64,000 nucleotides of DNA from Cyclospora cayetanensis (taxonomy: Eukaryota; Apicomplexa; Conoidasida; Eucoccidiorida; Eimeriidae), in the NCBI RefSeq assembly GCF_002999335.1, contig NW_020312120.1:20507-84506 (forward strand), written 5' to 3'. The translations under genes were made by a program, and so were the position numbers. Numbering within the stretch: the first letter of the stretch is position 1; each line of letters starts with the position of its first letter. The notes below the pieces were generated by a model. That model was not told the origin of the DNA and did no database searches. It worked only from the letters and a program-made list of their open reading frames with translations. Below, in pieces: positions 54,561-64,000 of this stretch.

Positions 54561-56249
54561 TTAGCTGCTGCCGACAGTCACCTCCTCAGAATCCTCTAGC
54601 ATGGCTGATTGTGTCATATCTGCAATTCCTGAATCTTCCTGCACTAATGGCAGCAGACCATCAGCTCTTGAATCCTCGTCCCACGTTGCTTGTGGCGAGA
54701 CTTCGACTGTTGAATCATCTTCTGATGTTGCTGATATCGACTGTCCTTCTGCCACTGGTGCTTGCCCGATGCCATCTGCCTGATTTGATTCTACATTTGC
54801 CACTTGTGCTTCGGCAGCCACAACGTCAGCAGCGTCAACCCCTTCGCCCCGCTGCTCAGCCTGTGGGTCCATAGTTAACTTTTGCAGGAAAGCTGCAAGT
54901 TCCGCAGGCGGTGCTCCGACTTGATCGATAATGGCAGCCAGCTGCTGCTGCATTGCTGCTGCCTCTTGCAGCAGGCTGGGGTCCTCATTGACGTCACTTG
55001 CAATAGACTTTAAGGTGCCTTGTATGATGGCAGCAGTACTATCAGCTATCTGTTGTTCGACGGTGACGGTGTGCCCCTGATGCTGCCATGGTTTAAGCGG
55101 CTGCTCCCCACCCTGCTCCCTTTCTAGTTGCTGTAGCTGCTCAGCAACCGCGTTGAGTGTTTCCCCATCGATAAGATTGGACAAGCAGTTGTTGCAGGTA
55201 CTAACTGAACGGATAGCGTCACTAGCTGCTTTGTGCTCTTTCTCGGTAGACTGCTTCACAGCTTCCAGCAGCCGCATGAGGTCCTCCATCGCCACATTCG
55301 TAGAGGTCATATGCCCCTGTAGATTACTCTGGTCCCCAAAATGCTCTGCCACTTGTTGCAAAAGTCCAGGATCCAGCATTCCCTGCTGCTCCATAAGTTG
55401 CACACCTGAACCTGCTACTTTGTCTAGACGCTGGAGAAGTTTGATTCCCCCGCGTATCGCTCGTACTGTCGCCACTAGCCCTAGAAGAGCCAAAGTGCTA
55501 GAAGCCACCGTTGCCACCTGAGCGCCCTGCAACAGGATTTGGGGAGCTCCCACCAGCCATCCGACTAGTAGGAATAATCCAGAGAGCGCTGCGAGAACCA
55601 TACCTCCCATCGAACGGCGAAGCCCCGAGGAAGTGAAGAGGCTTCCAGTGAGAGCATTTATTCCCTTGGATTTACGGGACATAAGCGACTCAATAACTCC
55701 GCTTACGGTCAACACGAGCGAGGCGATGATGCCCCATCCCGAAACCGCCAAGTTGCCTCCCCGATCCCTGAAAAACATTTCATGATGCGTACGGGGCTGG
55801 CCACCAATTTCCTTCGACAAATAATGCATCATCACGAACACCAACACACCTACAACACCAACCAGAGCCGTTACAAAACCCGGGCGTGTTGTTGGCTTCG
55901 CTGCATTCATGGCTTCGAGGATCTTCGTGGCAAACTCTTCCGCGCGTTCAAGAGCAACACCACCGCCCGACTCTAAAGCCACCGGTTTCTCCGGCACTTG
56001 TACATGCGGGAAACCATGAGGCTCCGGATATAGGACGGCTTCCCCTGGTAAGACCAAGTTAGTATCCGTGTTCTCGTCAGTTTTATGAGTATCTTCAGAC
56101 TGTTGCAAGAACATAGGGTCATCTTGCGGACCCCTCCAACCAGCCGCAGCGGCAGCGTTATGCATGCAGCTGGAAGCAACCAGTGCCGCACATAGGCAGC
56201 ACAAAGGTAGCAGTCTACGGGCCATCTTCTTCAGACAATGAATGCACAC
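54561..56249 (-). CDS. Signal-peptide, multi-span membrane protein (family member A)
   Basis: A 562-residue intronless frame. Signal peptide at residues ~9-36 (MARRLLPLCCLCAALVASS, the second Met being a good alternative start), a polar ectodomain to ~120, then hydrophobic segments near 125-143 (FVTALVGVVGVLVFVMMHY), 171-187 (GWGIIASLVLTVSGVIE), 215-235 (MGGMVLAALSGLFLLVGWLVG) and 246-263 (TVASSTLALLGLVATV). The C-terminal half is soluble, acidic and Gln/Glu-rich with predicted helix (QLQQLEREQGGEQ, AAAMQQQLAAIIDQVGAPPA) and a pair of Cys in CNNC. Arrangement and the segment VSGVIESLMSRKSKGINAL match the plus-strand gene at 59.4 kb (VSGLIEVLTSTYKKMNGLQ), so the two are paralogues. Function unknown. 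Confidence 0.8.
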   Translation of the reverse strand: MCIHCLKKMARRLLPLCCLCAALVASSCMHNAAAAAGWRGPQDDPMFLQQSEDTHKTDENTDTNLVLPGEAVLYPEPHGFPHVQVPEKPVALESGGGVALERAEEFATKILEAMNAAKPTTRPGFVTALVGVVGVLVFVMMHYLSKEIGGQPRTHHEMFFRDRGGNLAVSGWGIIASLVLTVSGVIESLMSRKSKGINALTGSLFTSSGLRRSMGGMVLAALSGLFLLVGWLVGAPQILLQGAQVATVASSTLALLGLVATVRAIRGGIKLLQRLDKVAGSGVQLMEQQGMLDPGLLQQVAEHFGDQSNLQGHMTSTNVAMEDLMRLLEAVKQSTEKEHKAASDAIRSVSTCNNCLSNLIDGETLNAVAEQLQQLEREQGGEQPLKPWQHQGHTVTVEQQIADSTAAIIQGTLKSIASDVNEDPSLLQEAAAMQQQLAAIIDQVGAPPAELAAFLQKLTMDPQAEQRGEGVDAADVVAAEAQVANVESNQADGIGQAPVAEGQSISATSEDDSTVEVSPQATWDEDSRADGLLPLVQEDSGIADMTQSAMLEDSEEVTVGSS

Positions 56250-57600
56250 TTGATCTAAGCGTTAACCGTATCCAGGTGTGAAGGATCCCGTGGAGAGTTG
56301 GATGGACAGGAAAAATGAACAATGCAGCCAGCTGATGAAGCTACAGTTGGGAAAATAGACCACAACAAACAAGCGGTGATGGGAGGAGCGAAAGACCGGG
56401 AGAAAGGGAGGGATCCCCCGCCGTGTGTGCACTTCGAGCGCCCTCTCTGGCTCGTCACCCTTTGAGCTGCGTGGGAAAAAGAATTTCAAAGGGCAATGTT
56501 TTCGAACGAGAAGAGAAGGAACTCAACGGAAGGAATTACGGCTTGAGGGGAAGCTTTGAAATGATCTGGCTGCCCTTGTACGCAAAACAGCGCGCTAGCA
56601 GCGACGTGGTGTCTGCCTCGGCGAGACCACTCAGGCCTTGCATAACGTAGATTGCCCTTACTTATATCATCCACTAGTAGCAGTTGTCTGTATTTCTCAG
56701 GATCCATTATCGTACAGTAATATCACTGTTGCACGCTCTACCTTGAATGTATGAAAAAGCGCGGAAAGCATGCCCTCTCGATGCACGGGGACTATGCCCC
56801 TCAACACGGGGTGTTGGCGTTCGGCGACTTTCTCTCTCTTTAATTCATCTCCAACTCATTTTTGCTCTCGAATTTTCACTTCTTTTCTTTTCTGGTCATC
56901 TTAAAGCTTCGCTTGGCCTCGAGAGCATCTGTCTCTCGTTTGCTTTAGCTCACTCTATGGTACATCTATCTGACGGCCTTGATTGTGACGAACCTCAAGC
57001 CCCTTCAGCACACTGAGAAACTTGCTATGTATTCCATCCCAGGAGCTCTGCTTTTTTGCGCTTATCTGACAGGGTTCCCTTCTTAGTATATGAAGACACC
57101 TCTAAGGTGCCTAGCAGGTTCGTATGCGATGAGGCCCAAGCTACAATTGAGCACAATGTGTCACATTATTAAAAACAAATTGAGCACTGTTTAAGAATCT
57201 GCTGTTTGTTTTGGCGGTTTGTGCATGCATGCGGGGATGCTGCAGCTCACTGCCACAAGCGTAAATACTTAGCTTGTGCACTCTCATGGCTTGAGCATTT
57301 GGGTGAGAATTAATGCTCAGGTCCTTAGAAAATGCAGCAAATACCGTGCATCTCAGCTCTACCTCTACCCTCATGCCCAAACCCTGAGGGGTGATAAGGA
57401 TGAAATTACAGGAAACTCCGTAGAGGGGCACTTGACTCCTCATGGACTTCACATTCAATACAACCTTGATAAAACGTTATTGAGTGCCTTCAAAAGAGCT
57501 TCCTTCTTTTTCTACCCGAGATCTTCAGATTGCTCGGCCTGAGGAAGATTCAGCTTGGGTGCGCTTAGACGCACCCTCTATGCACTTCTACCAGTTTCGG
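56250..57600. other. CAG-free intergenic sequence
   Basis: Upstream of family member A; holds its promoter at the left edge. Pyrimidine-rich stretches near 56840-56900. No gene, domain or long repeat seen. Confidence 0.45.
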
Positions 57601-57604
57601 CCAT

Positions 57605-57790
57605 CTGTTCGTAGCATCTCGCGCATACCGACACAGCTTTGCGTCTAGCTGTATCGGGCTAACCGTGCTCTGTAATAAGAAGATTCTGCGAACAAAACAA
57701 ACCAATAGGTCACTTCTATACTGATTCGCAACTGAAAACAACAAGTGTAGTGGACAGTGGCGAAGTGTAGCCTATCTTGCTGCACCTACG
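57605..57790 (+). mobile_element. RNase H fragment of a Ty3/gypsy element
   Basis: From about 57625 one frame reads AYRHSFASSCIGLTVLCNKK, aligning with ARRHSLAFYSSKLTLLCNRY at 62.37 kb, which itself has the RNase H signature (VAFYSRKL). The frame later gives KPIGHFYTDSQL, like the F-x-x-x-TDHxxL step of gypsy RNase H. Nucleotide similarity to 62365-62430 and to 3530-3600 supports one element family. Stops and frame changes show decay. Confidence 0.6.
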
Positions 57791-59414
57791 CATTTCAGCG
57801 CCTCAACGACAGCGAGCCATCGCGCCGCCCTGGTCGTGTGGGCTTGACCCTCATTGATGTTGGCTGCTGTGTGTCTATTTTCTCCCCCTATTGTTCCTTA
57901 CCGTTTGATTCCCTTTTGACTTAACGACGCAGTGTTTTCGCGTTTCTGCTTGCTTGGGGAGCAGCGATCCCTCCGGGAGCTCATTTGCTGTCCTGCATGC
58001 AGTTGGACTCAAGCTGTAGGTACAGAACCCGAGGGCGTATAATTTGAATTGGAAAGGAGAAGGTATTTCAGGCTATGCTGTCCTCAGTTACTTTGTAGTA
58101 CACCATTTACATTGACGTTATGATTAGGAAGAACTAAGAAATTTGGTATCTCGTCCGATAATCTCAGTTGTAGTGAAGCAGTGCTGGATACCCATAAGAA
58201 TCAGGAACGTTGAGCGCCTGCGTGGTAGGCACCATGTGCAACTACATTTGAATGCTCAGGGTGCTTAGAAGGTGCAGCGACGCGCTCCTTGACTATCCCT
58301 AGTCTCAGATTTTGGAGATGTGAGGGGTGCTAGGACGCGAAGGAGAGAGCTGTTTTAAAGGAAAACCCAATAAGTATCTACTAAGCCTGCCTCAAGTCTG
58401 AAGGCAAGTGTGTCCTCCATAAAAACCTGAAGTAGAGCTTTGCAGGAAGCGTTACATGTACATTACAGGGGCACAACGCCACACTGCAGCCAACAGGCTA
58501 CCGAGTACATAAACCACTGTAGCGTTTCTTTGCGCATTCCCAAGCACACAAAACTAGTGCGAGAAGAAGTGTGTACGTGTAACTTAGAACACTACAAACT
58601 CACTGCGCAGCTCTTTGACCTCTAGCTCCGTATTTTAGTGGGTCAGAATGGACTCGTGAGCAAGAGAGGGAATATTTTTTTTACAGAGCAAAAACGGCTT
58701 CAATACTTAGGTCTTGACCCTCCATTAAAAGTTGAAAATCCGTAATCAGATATAGCAAGAACTGTTCTTGGCAATGCGTGCACGGGTCCGAGTTTTTGTC
58801 TCTGTCAGAAGCAACAGAGGCACGGATAGATAGAGTAGTACCTATATTTGACAAGTGAGCTGCACCTGCTAACTACAGACGCCCCTGTTGCTGCAGTAAG
58901 GGCTCCCAAACAGCACCAAAAGTTCGAGCCTGAAAATTAATGCGTAGACGCGATGCGGAGTTGCATGCAGCAGCAAATAACGGGGACCCCCACAGTCTCT
59001 TCGGCATTGATTTCTGCTGGAAAGAGCAAGCGCTGTCGATCCTCTATTGAAGCATAAGTTTTGAACATTATCTTTTGAAAATTTTGTGCCATTGGGCCGC
59101 TTGAAAGAGGAATTTCTGTCATGGTCTCGGTGGTTTATCCTCCTCGCACCTGGTTGGGTTCGCCTGTGTTCCCCTGGGTGCCACATATCAAGGCCCAGCG
59201 TCTTTCCGCCGGCCCCTGTCAATAACTTTTACGGCTTTACCTCTATATGGTGCGAGAGCTGGTTGCCTTGCGACAGAAAACCCTCTGCTTTCTCCCTGGT
59301 GCCCTTACCCTCTAGGCGCTTCCTCGGGCCACTGCGCCGTGCGCTTCGAGCCGCAGCTGCACGCTGGGATTTGCGCGTCTGGCTACTCTGGCAATAAGAC
59401 ACCCGTTTTTAAGG
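57791..59414. other. CAG-free sequence between retroelement piece and family member B
   Basis: No gene recognised. An open frame at 58440-58625 (+) has no identifiable motif. Because retroelement fragments flank it, decayed retroelement sequence is likely but not shown. The promoter of family member B should be within the last few hundred bases. Confidence 0.4.
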
Positions 59415-60662
59415 ATGTGGAGGTCCGTACTGCTGTTAGGTGCGGTGGCTGTCCTCCGTACTGCCGTTTGTTTTGACCAGGGCGCAAGGATCTACGTCCA
59501 GGATGCGGGGCATCCAGACAATATCGCAGTCCTCGAGGATGTCTCCCCAGGGATTGTTTCCGCTGATTTTGAGTCCGAAGTGCACATTAGGGAGGCTGTG
59601 CTGTCGGAGGAACCCTCCGTGCTGACTCAACCAGCAGTCGAGAAGGTGCGCGGTCTTAAGACGGCGGCCGTTGGTCTTGTGGCGCTGATAGTCGTACTGT
59701 CCGTGGGTGCCCTGATATCAAGGTATAAAGCTCAGGAGGGTGATGGGGTAGGAGTGGCTTCGCACACCATAACTGAGGGTTCCGATGCAGTGACTGGACC
59801 TGCGGCAGCTGCTTCTGCTGCAGTGTTGGTATCCGGTCTCATAGAGGTCCTTACATCGACTTATAAGAAAATGAATGGTCTCCAGGGGGTAGCCGAATTA
59901 AGCGGGCTGCCCCAGTTGCTCCTAGCCGCTGTGGCGCTGATTGCCGTGATCATCGAGGCCCGCTCCCCCGCAACCGTGGCGTTAGAAGCCTCGGGAGCTC
60001 AGTGGAGTCTGCGTCCCATACAGGTGTTCTCGGTTATACTTGCGATTATGGGGGCTGTGATGGCCTTTTTAGCGCGAAGGCGGTTATCAAAGGCCTTCTC
60101 AACCCGTGCAGAGCTGGGGCAGAACGGTGAATTGGATGCCACAGCAGCAGCGTACGAAGAGGCTTTGCAGGTTCCCACAGGAGGAGAGCTTGGGCAGGAG
60201 CAGAGCGGCGAAGGCCAAGCAGGAGGGCTGAGTGGTGGGTCAGTGGAAGCTGGCGACGGGCAAGGGACCGTGGATGCTCACCAGGAGCAGGTGCTGCACG
60301 CAGACACGGCGAAGCCTACGGGTGCTGCGCGTCACTCAGAGCAGGAGTCTGACGATGGTTCCTCGGGTGGAGCTACCTTCGATAAGGTGCCTCCGTTGGG
60401 ACCTGAGGAGATACAGGATTACATACAACGGGTCGCTGAACTTCTGGGGACGGATGCTTCAGACAGCCTTGCCAGCCTCAAGAGCACCGCCTCTGACTGG
60501 AACTTTGTTGACCTTGGCAACAGCAACAAGGAGTTGACTCAGGAAGAGGAGGAGCAGCTTGATGCGATGCTGCAGGGAGATGAAGCTGCTCTCTGGGCGA
60601 ACTTCACGGTTACACCGAATGCAGAACCGTGGGAGCTGTACGATGGAGCAAAGAGTGATTGA
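59415..60662 (+). CDS. Signal-peptide, multi-span membrane protein (family member B)
   Basis: A 415-residue intronless frame. Signal peptide MWRSVLLLGAVAVLRTAVC, polar ectodomain to ~75, hydrophobic segments near 83-103 (TAAVGLVALIVVLSVGALIS), 133-150 (AAASAAVLVSGLIEVL), 165-183 (LPQLLLAAVALIAVIIEA) and 203-222 (QVFSVILAIMGAVMAFLAR), then an acidic, Gly/Glu/Gln-rich C-terminal domain of ~190 residues (EEIQDYIQRVAELLG, KELTQEEEEQLDAMLQG). Same layout as the 54.6-56.2 kb minus-strand gene, with the best local match over the second span and the loop after it. No CAG tract. Function unknown. Surface or internal-membrane location is inferred only from the signal peptide and spans. Confidence 0.8.
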   Translation: MWRSVLLLGAVAVLRTAVCFDQGARIYVQDAGHPDNIAVLEDVSPGIVSADFESEVHIREAVLSEEPSVLTQPAVEKVRGLKTAAVGLVALIVVLSVGALISRYKAQEGDGVGVASHTITEGSDAVTGPAAAASAAVLVSGLIEVLTSTYKKMNGLQGVAELSGLPQLLLAAVALIAVIIEARSPATVALEASGAQWSLRPIQVFSVILAIMGAVMAFLARRRLSKAFSTRAELGQNGELDATAAAYEEALQVPTGGELGQEQSGEGQAGGLSGGSVEAGDGQGTVDAHQEQVLHADTAKPTGAARHSEQESDDGSSGGATFDKVPPLGPEEIQDYIQRVAELLGTDASDSLASLKSTASDWNFVDLGNSNKELTQEEEEQLDAMLQGDEAALWANFTVTPNAEPWELYDGAKSD

Positions 60663-62343
60663 AGTAACTGAATATTGAGTCGTGTATTCCACAAAGTAGT
60701 TCCTGTCTCTCTATAGCACGATTCCGGGATTTTGCCTCTGTCTTCGTACACAAAAGGGTAGGAGGCACCCGTGGGCTCCCGGGAGGAGCCACGATTGACG
60801 GGAAAAGGCGAAAGGCCTTGGGTAATTGTTGCTTGGGGGCCCAGGGGGGTTCTTTCAATTCACTTTATATGAAAAGTTATTCCAGAGCGCCCCAACTTCC
60901 GGATTTGCATTAAGGCGCCTGTGAGCCTGTAAGGGTCCATAGAGGGCAGGCCCTCGAGGAGCCGGCAGGCGCTCATTTGAGGGATACTGCCCCACGTAGG
61001 CGTGAGTGCTGATGATCTACGCGACTGACCACACCAAGTCTGCTTTGGGTGTAATTGTGACCCTTATGCTATACAGATCATGATGCATGCATGCGTAGAA
61101 ACGATAATTATCTCTTGCTCAGCTTGGTGTCTCGCTTTGCCAGATGCCTTCATTATTGCAGGTGCCCAAGGGTACAATTGATTTGTGAATGTATGCGAAC
61201 GATTTGGAAGATGGGGTTGCGGTGTTGTTGCTCCGATTGTGATCAAGCATCTGATGCGTACTGTCCAGTGGGTAGCTGCACGTGGCATCTTCCACAGCAA
61301 GGGCAGCTACCGCAACAGATATACAGCAGTGGGAAGGACCTCGCTTCCCTGGGGTTGCGCGCCTCCTCAGTTGCAATCCAGAGGTAAAGGGAGCGTGCGT
61401 TTCGACGCTGCCCAAAACTCTTCAAAGCTGCACTAGCAGTCCCGTTTTCCCCTTGCCCCCATCATACGGTTGTGTGCAATGAATGAACGTCAACCCGCGC
61501 CTATTGAGGCTGCTAGGAGTGAGAGGGTCTGGGACCTAATGATGCCGGGGCGGGAGCTGCTCCTTTCAAGCGAAAAATGCAGAGCCATGAACATATCTGT
61601 GAAAACAGAATAAATGTTTACATATGTTGAGCGTTTGGAAGCGTTGCCCTATTGACATCAGCCGTACAAGGTGTAGTTCTTACGCAAGGTCAGTGGCTGC
61701 CCAGGCCTTCTTCGCCATAGATGTAGGCAGACAGTCCTCTTTCTGGAGCGTTCACTAGAAAAGACTAGACAGGGGTACATCGACACAGACAACTCTGCTT
61801 CGTGACGGATATTCAGAGCTTGCCTGTTTATCAGCGCATCCCCTTTTTGTTTTTGCTTTCACAATGAAGAAGAGCTCAATGAGTAGACCTGAAAGATGCA
61901 AAAATTGTGTGCATACTACTGCTCCAAGGGATTCCAGAAAGCGACCACCTACTATTTTCCGGCTCAATGAACATCTAAGAAGCTTCTCTAATGCTTTGCC
62001 TCCCAAGAGTTCCCATCCCTCTCGGCCTAAAACACCCTGCATGTATCCAGCCGGGAGGGGAAAGCATATAGGATGCGTTCGGCTAGGCGAGCGCGTAGGG
62101 ACATTCTACAACACTTTTTATTTAACAACCACCACCAGCCTGGCTGTTCGTACATCTACTACAGAGTAGCACTATTTCGATACAATAGGATGCAAAGCTG
62201 TGTCAGCGCGCGCTAGATGCTATCTGCAATGTGCGCTGAGTACGCAGCAACCCGCATACTTAATGTCCCTCTCCTTGCATGTCGGGAGGTCTAGAGGGGA
62301 TATTGTTGGGTGAAGGTGGGAGTCGCGTCTAAGAGCAGTCAAT
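60663..62343. other. CAG-free intergenic sequence
   Basis: Short overlapping frames only (for example 61119-61415 -, 61185-61436 +), none with a domain. A GGGGCCC/CCCGGG block lies near 60775-60850. No gene recognised. Confidence 0.45.
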
Positions 62344-62544
62344 ATGAGTGAACTTGGCGCAGCATATGGCGCACGCCGGCACAGCCTTGCGTTTTACTCT
62401 AGCAAGCTAACGCTACTCTGCAATAGATATATGATGAAGCTTGTATTGAGCCCAGAGCTGAGTATATCTTTATGGGAACCTGATATGGAAGCTTTAACTC
62501 TAGTACCGCAGTGTGCGGTGCAACATTTTCGGTTTCTCTATTAG
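62344..62544 (+). mobile_element. RNase H fragment of a Ty3/gypsy element
   Basis: A 66-residue open frame contains RRHSLAFYSSKLTLLCNRYM, which follows the gypsy RNase H pattern (H-P-V-A-F-Y-S-R-K-L-T-x-x-E-x-x-Y). It is the best preserved of three related RNase H pieces in this window. The flanking RT and integrase parts are not legible. Confidence 0.65.
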
Positions 62545-62937
62545 GTATGGATGCAGTTAAATGCTAGGTTTATCTTCCAAAGCTACCAAGCGTGGATCCA
62601 TAGATATATAATTTTTTTTTGTCTTGGCGGGCAACACAAAGTAAAGGTTCTGGGAGATGAAAAAAGTGTGGCACAACGCGTATTGGGACAGCAGCGGCCG
62701 GCTTGCTAGCTGATGTGAGCACAGTAACTCCACAGCTACTAGGGTGACATGATATGTCTGTGGGCATAATGTGTGGGGATGCGTTGATGAGGTTGTCTAG
62801 ATCGGAGAGTATGATGGGCAGCAGGACAGCCAAGTACTCGAATATATGATCAGTCAGTGGAAGATATACCTCGCTTTGCACTCCTAGATCAAGATGAACG
62901 ACAACTACTTGCAGCATGTTGATTACATTGCAAAGCA

Positions 62938-64000
62938 GTGCAATGGATGCTGAATTTATGTTGTGGAAGTAACCTGCATTCATGGATTGCTACACATCAT
63001 GTCCTCATACACATCCTGACGCATCGAAAAATGCCGAGATCGGTTCAATATCAAAATTTAATAGAATCGAGAAAGGCTAAGCAGGGAGCCCAAAAGTACA
63101 TTGTTGTGCTAAGAAACAACAGTTTGGGTCTCCGAAGCCCACAAAGAGGCCAAAGGCTGTTCTGTCAAGGTTTCGCCATGTCAACCCAAAGTGTCATTTC
63201 AGGCGACCGCTGTATTGGCAGTGACTCTGCGCTTGAACGAACGACCAGTCAGGATCCCATATAGAATAAACTGCTTGAGGCTTTAGGATCAAATGAGCGG
63301 GAATGTGGTATTGTCGTTATGACTGCCAGCCCATGCAAAACGACAAGGAGCTTGAACGGCGGAACTGGGGCACAGCGAAAGCAGGTTGCTTGGCGAGCAA
63401 AGAGGCCTTATGGAGAGAAAGTCGCACACCTCCGGGCAGGTTGCGGCTTAGTCGAGGGGGCTGCAGAGAAGGGGCTACAGAAGATACAGCTACAGTTTAT
63501 AGAACCACCGCAGGTAAGCTCTGTCCGAATCCAAGCTCAGAACGGAGGCCAAGAATTGAGAGCGTTACTTGATACTCGATGTGAAGTGGATCTGTTGCTT
63601 AAGTAAATTGTGCAGAAGTGCCATCTGCCTGTTCAACCGTTCGCGCACTCTCTAAACTCATGTTTGCTGCTGGGCGGCAGAATGCAAAGAAAGGCAAGGC
63701 TACTGCGGTTGTATGCAAATTCAAATTGGAACTGGGTCTTATCAGCATGGTCCATGACGTCTATGCTAGCACCCTTGCACCGAGGTGTAATTCTTGATAC
63801 ACCATGGGTGACCCCGAGAGGGTGCGCATGCCACCACAGCTGCATCCCATCGACGTTCATGCGCCGGAAAGCTCTGCGAAGAACCCCCGCCAGGTCTGCT
63901 CTTCAACGCTCGTTTCACCTATGGAAAGCACCGTCGAGGTCGTGGCCTAGCCCGGTTGGGCAGAAGATTCATCCAGATGGCTCAGTAAAGCAATAAGAGA
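62938..64000 (+). mobile_element. Ty3/gypsy gag-protease region, runs off window
   Basis: Plus-strand frames read a gag-like basic segment (PRSVQYQNLIESRKAKQGAQ, near 63030-63090), then from about 63320 a region leading into LQFIEPPQVSSVRIQAQNGG and RALLDTRCEVDLL, the aspartic-protease core (family ALLDTGCxxxLI, with the active-site Gly replaced by Arg). In the next frame from ~63610, VILDTPWVTPRG matches the closing ILGxPWL step. RT would follow beyond 64000. One frame change and stops show it is not intact, but the order gag-PR is preserved and it is the youngest-looking copy here. Confidence 0.68.

Overview
This window is nuclear DNA of an apicomplexan, almost certainly a coccidian of the genus Eimeria. 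The evidence is split genes with GT-AG introns, CAG/GCT trinucleotide tracts in the middle 50 kb that translate as Gln, Ala, Ser or Leu runs depending on frame, an apicoplast-targeted MEP-pathway kinase, and scattered TTTAGGG-like telomeric words. No rRNA, tRNA, CRISPR or bacterial-type operon was seen. The species cannot be fixed from the sequence alone. Most genes had to be assembled by hand from exons using splice sites, reading phase and family motifs. Where exon sums are divisible by three and phases agree (PSD, primase large subunit, SerC, J protein, zinc-ribbon protein), the models are strong.

Layout. 1-4.4 kb: no CAG tracts, no intact gene, decayed Ty3/gypsy retrotransposon pieces on both strands. 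4.5-5.3 kb: a polytopic membrane protein (-). 7.4-7.9 kb: a Gln-rich, probably organelle-targeted protein (-). 8.6-12.6 kb: DNA primase large subunit (PRI2) in 16 exons (+). 12.7-13.4 kb: a cluster of CTAG palindromes. 13.7-16.1 kb: phosphatidylserine decarboxylase in 8 exons (-). 16.8-21 kb: small or unresolved genes. 21.6-25.5 kb: two multi-exon genes of unknown function (-). 27.5-29.2 kb: a J-domain protein (+). 29.8-32.4 kb: an 868-residue rhodanese plus dual-specificity-phosphatase-like protein that has lost both catalytic cysteines (-). 35.2-35.8 kb: a secreted protein (-). 38.9-40.3 kb: an unresolved gene (-). 40.2-42.3 kb: a tandem zinc-ribbon protein (+). 43.7-45.0 kb: a PP6/Sit4-like phosphatase catalytic subunit (-). 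45.2-46.5 kb: an unresolved gene (-). 46.8-48.7 kb: intronless IspE (+). 49.6-50.1 kb: a single-span membrane protein (-). 50.8-53.8 kb: phosphoserine aminotransferase in 9 exons (+). 54.6-64 kb: again without CAG tracts, with two members of one signal-peptide plus multi-span membrane family facing opposite ways and further Ty3/gypsy fragments, the last running off the window.

The recognised genes are mostly housekeeping and serve different compartments: nuclear replication (PRI2), mitochondrial phospholipid synthesis (PSD), apicoplast isoprenoid precursors (IspE), cytosolic serine synthesis (SerC) and signalling (PP6-like). They are not a functional cluster. The strongest large-scale pattern is the alternation of a CAG-rich, gene-rich core with CAG-free, retroelement-rich flanks that also carry the apparently lineage-restricted membrane family. 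The most interesting single gene is the doubly dead rhodanese-pseudophosphatase. Long microsatellites sit inside introns of at least four genes.
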